NCBI GenBank assembly: GCA_946482355.1
Contig: CAMLRE010000069.1
Location: 1-8,494, forward strand
Source of the DNA: an uncultured Bdellovibrio sp.
Lineage (GTDB): Bacteria; Bdellovibrionota; Bdellovibrionia; Bdellovibrionales; Bdellovibrionaceae
Length of the DNA: 8,494 nt
Direction of reading: 5' to 3'
Numbering within the stretch: position 1 is the stretch's first letter; each line of letters begins with the position of its first letter. Shown in pieces: positions 5,643-8,494 of this stretch. A model generated the notes under the pieces. That model had not been told where the DNA came from. It made no database searches and saw nothing but the letters and a program-made list of their open reading frames with translations. A program made the position numbers and the translations under genes.

Positions 5643-8494
5643 GTGAATAATGGACGGGTGTGCACGTTTGTTGGTGCTCTTTTTTTTGCGATCATGGCTG
5701 TAATGATCGCGCCATCGGCATTTGCGGGGCCGGGGCGAACGACCTATCAAGCTAAAATTATTAAGCCAGACGGGTATCCTCTTGAAGCCGCCAGCGTTAA
5801 TTTTCAATTTACTATTTTAGATCCCACCGGAAGCTGTGTTCTGTATTCAGAAAGTTATTCAGCTATCAGCATGTCTTCAACAAGTGGGCTGATTTCTTTT
5901 TCTTTAGGTACGGGGTTAAAATCATTTCCGTTAAATGCAACAACTTTTGAACAAGTTTTTAGTAATTCAACACCTTCGCTTCTTTGTGCTTCAGGTGGTC
6001 CAGCCAGTTATTCGCCATTAGCAACAGATACAAGAAAAATCATTATGCAGTTTAATGATGGTAACGGGTGGCAAACGCTTCCTGCGATGAATATCAATGC
6101 CGTACCTTATGCGATGTACGCTAACGATGCCCAATCATTACAGGGCCTGTCAGCTAATTCATTTGTGCGTTTATCAACGTTAGCGACTTGTACCGCTTCA
6201 GAAGCTTTACATTTTAACGGAGCCGGATTTTCTTGTGTGGCCTTAGCTAGCGGGAGTGGCACGGTTACATCGGGATCAGTTGTTACAGCTTTAGGGTATA
6301 CGCCGGCTAATAGTGCAACAGTTTCAACGCTTTCAAGTTCAATCAGCAGTAATTCGGTGTCGATTGTAGCCTTAACCTCACAATTATCATCAGTCTCAGC
6401 AACGGTAAGTGGTTTAGCTTCTGCAGTGGCTTCGTTAGCAGCGGTTTCACCGACGACAATGACTTTAAATGGTTTAACTTCGTCCACGCAAACTTTTGCG
6501 GTGGCTAGTGCTGGAACAACATTTGGAATCTCATCTTCAAACGGAGTGCACACTTTTAATATTCCGTATGCGAGCCAAAGCTCAGTTGTTGGTGGATTAG
6601 TATCAAATGCCGATTACCAATATTTTACAAATAAATTAAATGCGACCAGCGCGGCTGTTATTTCGGCGTTAGGTTTTACTCCGGCACAAAGCGGTGCTGC
6701 GGTCACTATCACAAGTAGCGCGGTGATTACAGCTCTTGGATACACGCCGTCATCAGCCTCAGCATTGTCGCAAGCAAATGCCACGACAAATGGTTTTTTA
6801 GCTTCGGCTGACTGGGTTAATTTTAATTCTAAACTTTCAACATTGGATTTAGGATCTGTCAGCGCCACAGGAACCTTATCACCCTTAAGACTTCCTGCCT
6901 TTAACGGCGATGTGACTTCAGTTTCTGGATCTGCATCGCTAGTGCTGGCTAACACCGGCGTAACAGCAGGAACTTATTTGAAGGTCACTGTTGATACAAA
7001 AGGCCGGGTAACAAGTGGCGCAAATCTCACATCTAATGATGTAACAACAGCGTTAGGTTTTACACCCGCACAAAGCGGTTCGGCTGTTTCTTCGCAGTGG
7101 GTTTCATTTGGTAATAATCTTGAATACACAAGCGGGGCTGTGAGTGTTAAAGAATTCTATGTAACCTCAAGTGACGTCATCGCTCCTTTTGGTGTTGAGG
7201 TCTCAGGAACAGCGGATGCATCGGTTGGTGGTCTTGCTGGAATGTACATGGCTAATACCAACACCACATCCGCAGCAAAACTTGGAATTGAATTTTATAG
7301 CAGTGATTCAACAGGTGTTAATCGTCACGGAGCTGCGATTTTAGCGGGTAAAGAAAGTGATTGGTTAGGCGGCGGCGGAAGTTATCCAGGTTATTTGTCT
7401 TTTTGGACAAGACCTTTCTCTGCCGGATCAAAAGTAGAACGCGTTCGCATTTCTGCAAATGGTAATGTGGGTATAGGAACTGTATCACCAACAGCCTCAC
7501 TTGAAGTGAGTGGGGCTATACGTGCAACGCAAATCTGTGACCGCAATGGAAATAATTGTCATACGTTAACAAATGGCTGGGCTTTTTCTTCGTCAAGCAC
7601 GGAAACAGTTTCACAAGTTTCAGCGGTTGCGCCACTGCAGGTCACAGGAACTTCAGCCACGCCACAGGTGAGCTTAATCACGAGTGGTTCAATTTCTGGT
7701 GATACTTTAAGATTTGATGGAACAAATTGGCAACGAACAAAACTTCGCTACACGGATTTAGTAAATAGCACAGCTTCATCACCATGGCCTGTTTCATCCT
7801 GTACATCAGGGCAAGCTATTGTATGGAATTCAGCAAGTGATAGTTTTATATGTTCGGCAATTCAAATTGCAAGCAACCAATTACCGCAAATGAATTTAGC
7901 TTCAACAGCAAGCGGCGGTGTTACCGGTGTATTACCAGTGGCTAACGGCGGTACAGGACAAACTTCATTTACAACTAACACTTTGCTTCTTGGTAATGGC
8001 ACATCGCCAATTAACACTTTTGCTTTTGGTTCAAGTGGAACTATTTTAACTAGCCAAGGTGCAGGACAAACTCCAATTTGGCAAAGCTTAGCCGCTCTAA
8101 CAAGTGGTGGTTCAAATAACAGTATGGTTTCTAGCTGGCCAGATGCGATTTACTGTAATAACGGCACAGATTATTCAGTTTTATATCTTGATACGCGTGA
8201 ATCTTCGCAAAATCGCGTTTGGTACTCGAAATCTTCAGGTGGTGCAGGTCATTTCATGCACTTTAATATGTCGAGTGGCGCGTACGTTTCGCATACAGCA
8301 TTTACCGGATTTTCTGCTTGCGCTAATAAATCAATTTCAACAATCGTGTCTGAAGGCCGCTATTTTAATTTTGCCAAGGGCCCGGTAGGTGTTTGGTTGC
8401 AAAGTGGAAACGATGCTTACTACAATGCGGGAAGTGTAGCGATCGGTGCAAATCTACCAACATCATCTGCAATTTTAGAATTATCTTCTACGAC
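5643..8494 (+). CDS. Tail-fibre-like surface adhesin (MAT-type), second paralogue, 3' partial
   Basis: Open from GTG 5643 to the window end (950 codons and two bases); the C-terminus is missing. GTG is chosen because a TAG lies in frame at 5634, and because starting here gives a full signal peptide (residues 1-28, cleavage after A-F-A before Gly29). The first in-frame ATG (5694) would cut the hydrophobic core. No Shine-Dalgarno sequence is seen. Order: N-terminal beta-rich domain (about 29-160) leading to INAVPYAMYANDAQ; C183-x14-C198 loop; ALG[YF]TP motifs at 216, 342, 364 and 470; coiled-coil-like stretch at about 227-269; GDV...GTYLKVTVDTKGRV phage-fibre repeat at 417-462; insert domain ending ERVRISANG; VGIGT repeat (607-624); Cys pairs 632/639 and 720/737; VANGGTG motif near 766; an aromatic-rich domain with C838 and C893; and a second VGIGT-like repeat at the end. 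It is paralogous to the first fibre gene. An S74 domain is expected beyond the window but not seen. Confidence 0.85.
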   Translation, partial: MNNGRVCTFVGALFFAIMAVMIAPSAFAGPGRTTYQAKIIKPDGYPLEAASVNFQFTILDPTGSCVLYSESYSAISMSSTSGLISFSLGTGLKSFPLNATTFEQVFSNSTPSLLCASGGPASYSPLATDTRKIIMQFNDGNGWQTLPAMNINAVPYAMYANDAQSLQGLSANSFVRLSTLATCTASEALHFNGAGFSCVALASGSGTVTSGSVVTALGYTPANSATVSTLSSSISSNSVSIVALTSQLSSVSATVSGLASAVASLAAVSPTTMTLNGLTSSTQTFAVASAGTTFGISSSNGVHTFNIPYASQSSVVGGLVSNADYQYFTNKLNATSAAVISALGFTPAQSGAAVTITSSAVITALGYTPSSASALSQANATTNGFLASADWVNFNSKLSTLDLGSVSATGTLSPLRLPAFNGDVTSVSGSASLVLANTGVTAGTYLKVTVDTKGRVTSGANLTSNDVTTALGFTPAQSGSAVSSQWVSFGNNLEYTSGAVSVKEFYVTSSDVIAPFGVEVSGTADASVGGLAGMYMANTNTTSAAKLGIEFYSSDSTGVNRHGAAILAGKESDWLGGGGSYPGYLSFWTRPFSAGSKVERVRISANGNVGIGTVSPTASLEVSGAIRATQICDRNGNNCHTLTNGWAFSSSSTETVSQVSAVAPLQVTGTSATPQVSLITSGSISGDTLRFDGTNWQRTKLRYTDLVNSTASSPWPVSSCTSGQAIVWNSASDSFICSAIQIASNQLPQMNLASTASGGVTGVLPVANGGTGQTSFTTNTLLLGNGTSPINTFAFGSSGTILTSQGAGQTPIWQSLAALTSGGSNNSMVSSWPDAIYCNNGTDYSVLYLDTRESSQNRVWYSKSSGGAGHFMHFNMSSGAYVSHTAFTGFSACANKSISTIVSEGRYFNFAKGPVGVWLQSGNDAYYNAGSVAIGANLPTSSAILELSST
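6288..7079 (+). repeat. Four ALG[YF]TP motifs and associated fibre repeats in the second gene
   Basis: ALGYTPANSAT (6288-6320), ALGFTPAQSG (6666-6695), ALGYTPSS (6732-6755) and ALGFTPAQSG (7050-7079). Copies two and three are only 22 residues apart. Two of them are linked to a G-x-L-x-S-x-[AS]-D-[WY]-x-x-F-x-x-K motif (6594-6638 and 6792-6833). A GDV...AGTYLKVTVDTKGRVTSG repeat typical of phage tail fibres lies at 6891-7028. The last copy is followed directly by SSQW (7089-7100), as in module A of the first gene but without the coiled coil. Confidence 0.75.
8124..8399 (+). other. Aromatic-rich domain with a cysteine pair in the second fibre protein (candidate tip/binding domain)
   Basis: Residues about 828-919 differ from the Ser/Thr/Ala-rich shaft: SSWPDAIYCNNGTDYSV, VLYLDTRE, RVWYSKSSGG, HFMHFNMSSG, GFSACANK and EGRYFNFAKG, with many Tyr, Trp, Phe and His and two cysteines (Cys838, Cys893). 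I recall similar WPDAI-x-C segments in Bdellovibrio fibre-type proteins but cannot confirm this. A compact beta-sandwich that binds a surface ligand is a reasonable guess. It is followed at once by a VGIGT-like repeat (8430-8489). Confidence 0.45.

Noticed and set aside
6107..6955. 148- and 113-codon open frames on the - strand
   Set aside because: Both are antisense to the second fibre gene, whose frame, signal peptide and repeats are clear; their composition just mirrors the coding strand.
1..8494. Prophage tail region
   Set aside because: The second fibre has a Sec signal peptide, a secreted enzyme lies between the fibres, and no capsid, tail, lysis or integrase gene is seen. The fibre modules are phage-like but the context is bacterial.

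Overview
The window looks like chromosomal DNA from a predatory bacterium of the Bdellovibrio type (Bdellovibrionota). This rests on protein character, not on a search. Two very long, Ser/Thr/Ala/Gly-rich, phage-tail-fibre-like proteins lie in tandem on the + strand. At least one begins with a Sec signal peptide, and the other ends in an intramolecular-chaperone (S74) domain. This architecture matches the 'mosaic adhesive trimer' (MAT) prey-recognition fibres described from Bdellovibrio bacteriovorus. The DNA is fairly A+T-rich. No phage structural, lysis or integration gene is visible, so these read as host surface fibres and not as a prophage.

Layout. (1) 1-4342: a 5'-truncated fibre gene. 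The visible part holds two ALGYTP/coiled-coil/SSQW modules, eight 'GNVGIGT' repeats, seven 14-residue YadA-head-like repeats, and a C-terminal S74 domain with its Ser/Lys pair and a coiled-coil tail. (2) 4343-4473: spacer with a perfect 9-bp inverted repeat right at the stop codon (probable terminator) and a second 6-bp inverted repeat ahead of the next gene. (3) 4474-5508: a secreted 344-residue protein with the Cys-His-Asp signature of protein glutaminases, which deamidate glutamine side chains in proteins. (4) 5509-5642: spacer with an ambiguous T-rich terminator-like region. (5) 5643 to the window end: a second fibre gene, 3'-truncated, starting at GTG. It has a signal peptide and an N-terminal domain whose downstream part aligns with the first visible residues of gene 1.

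How the parts may work together. The fibres would be exported by Sec, trimerise and, for gene 1, be trimmed by the S74 domain to give rod-like adhesins with different insert domains for different targets. The enzyme between them is also exported and could act on the cell surface, in the periplasm or on prey proteins. A functional link to the fibres is inferred only from position. The most interesting item is this predicted secreted protein deamidase placed between two fibre genes.
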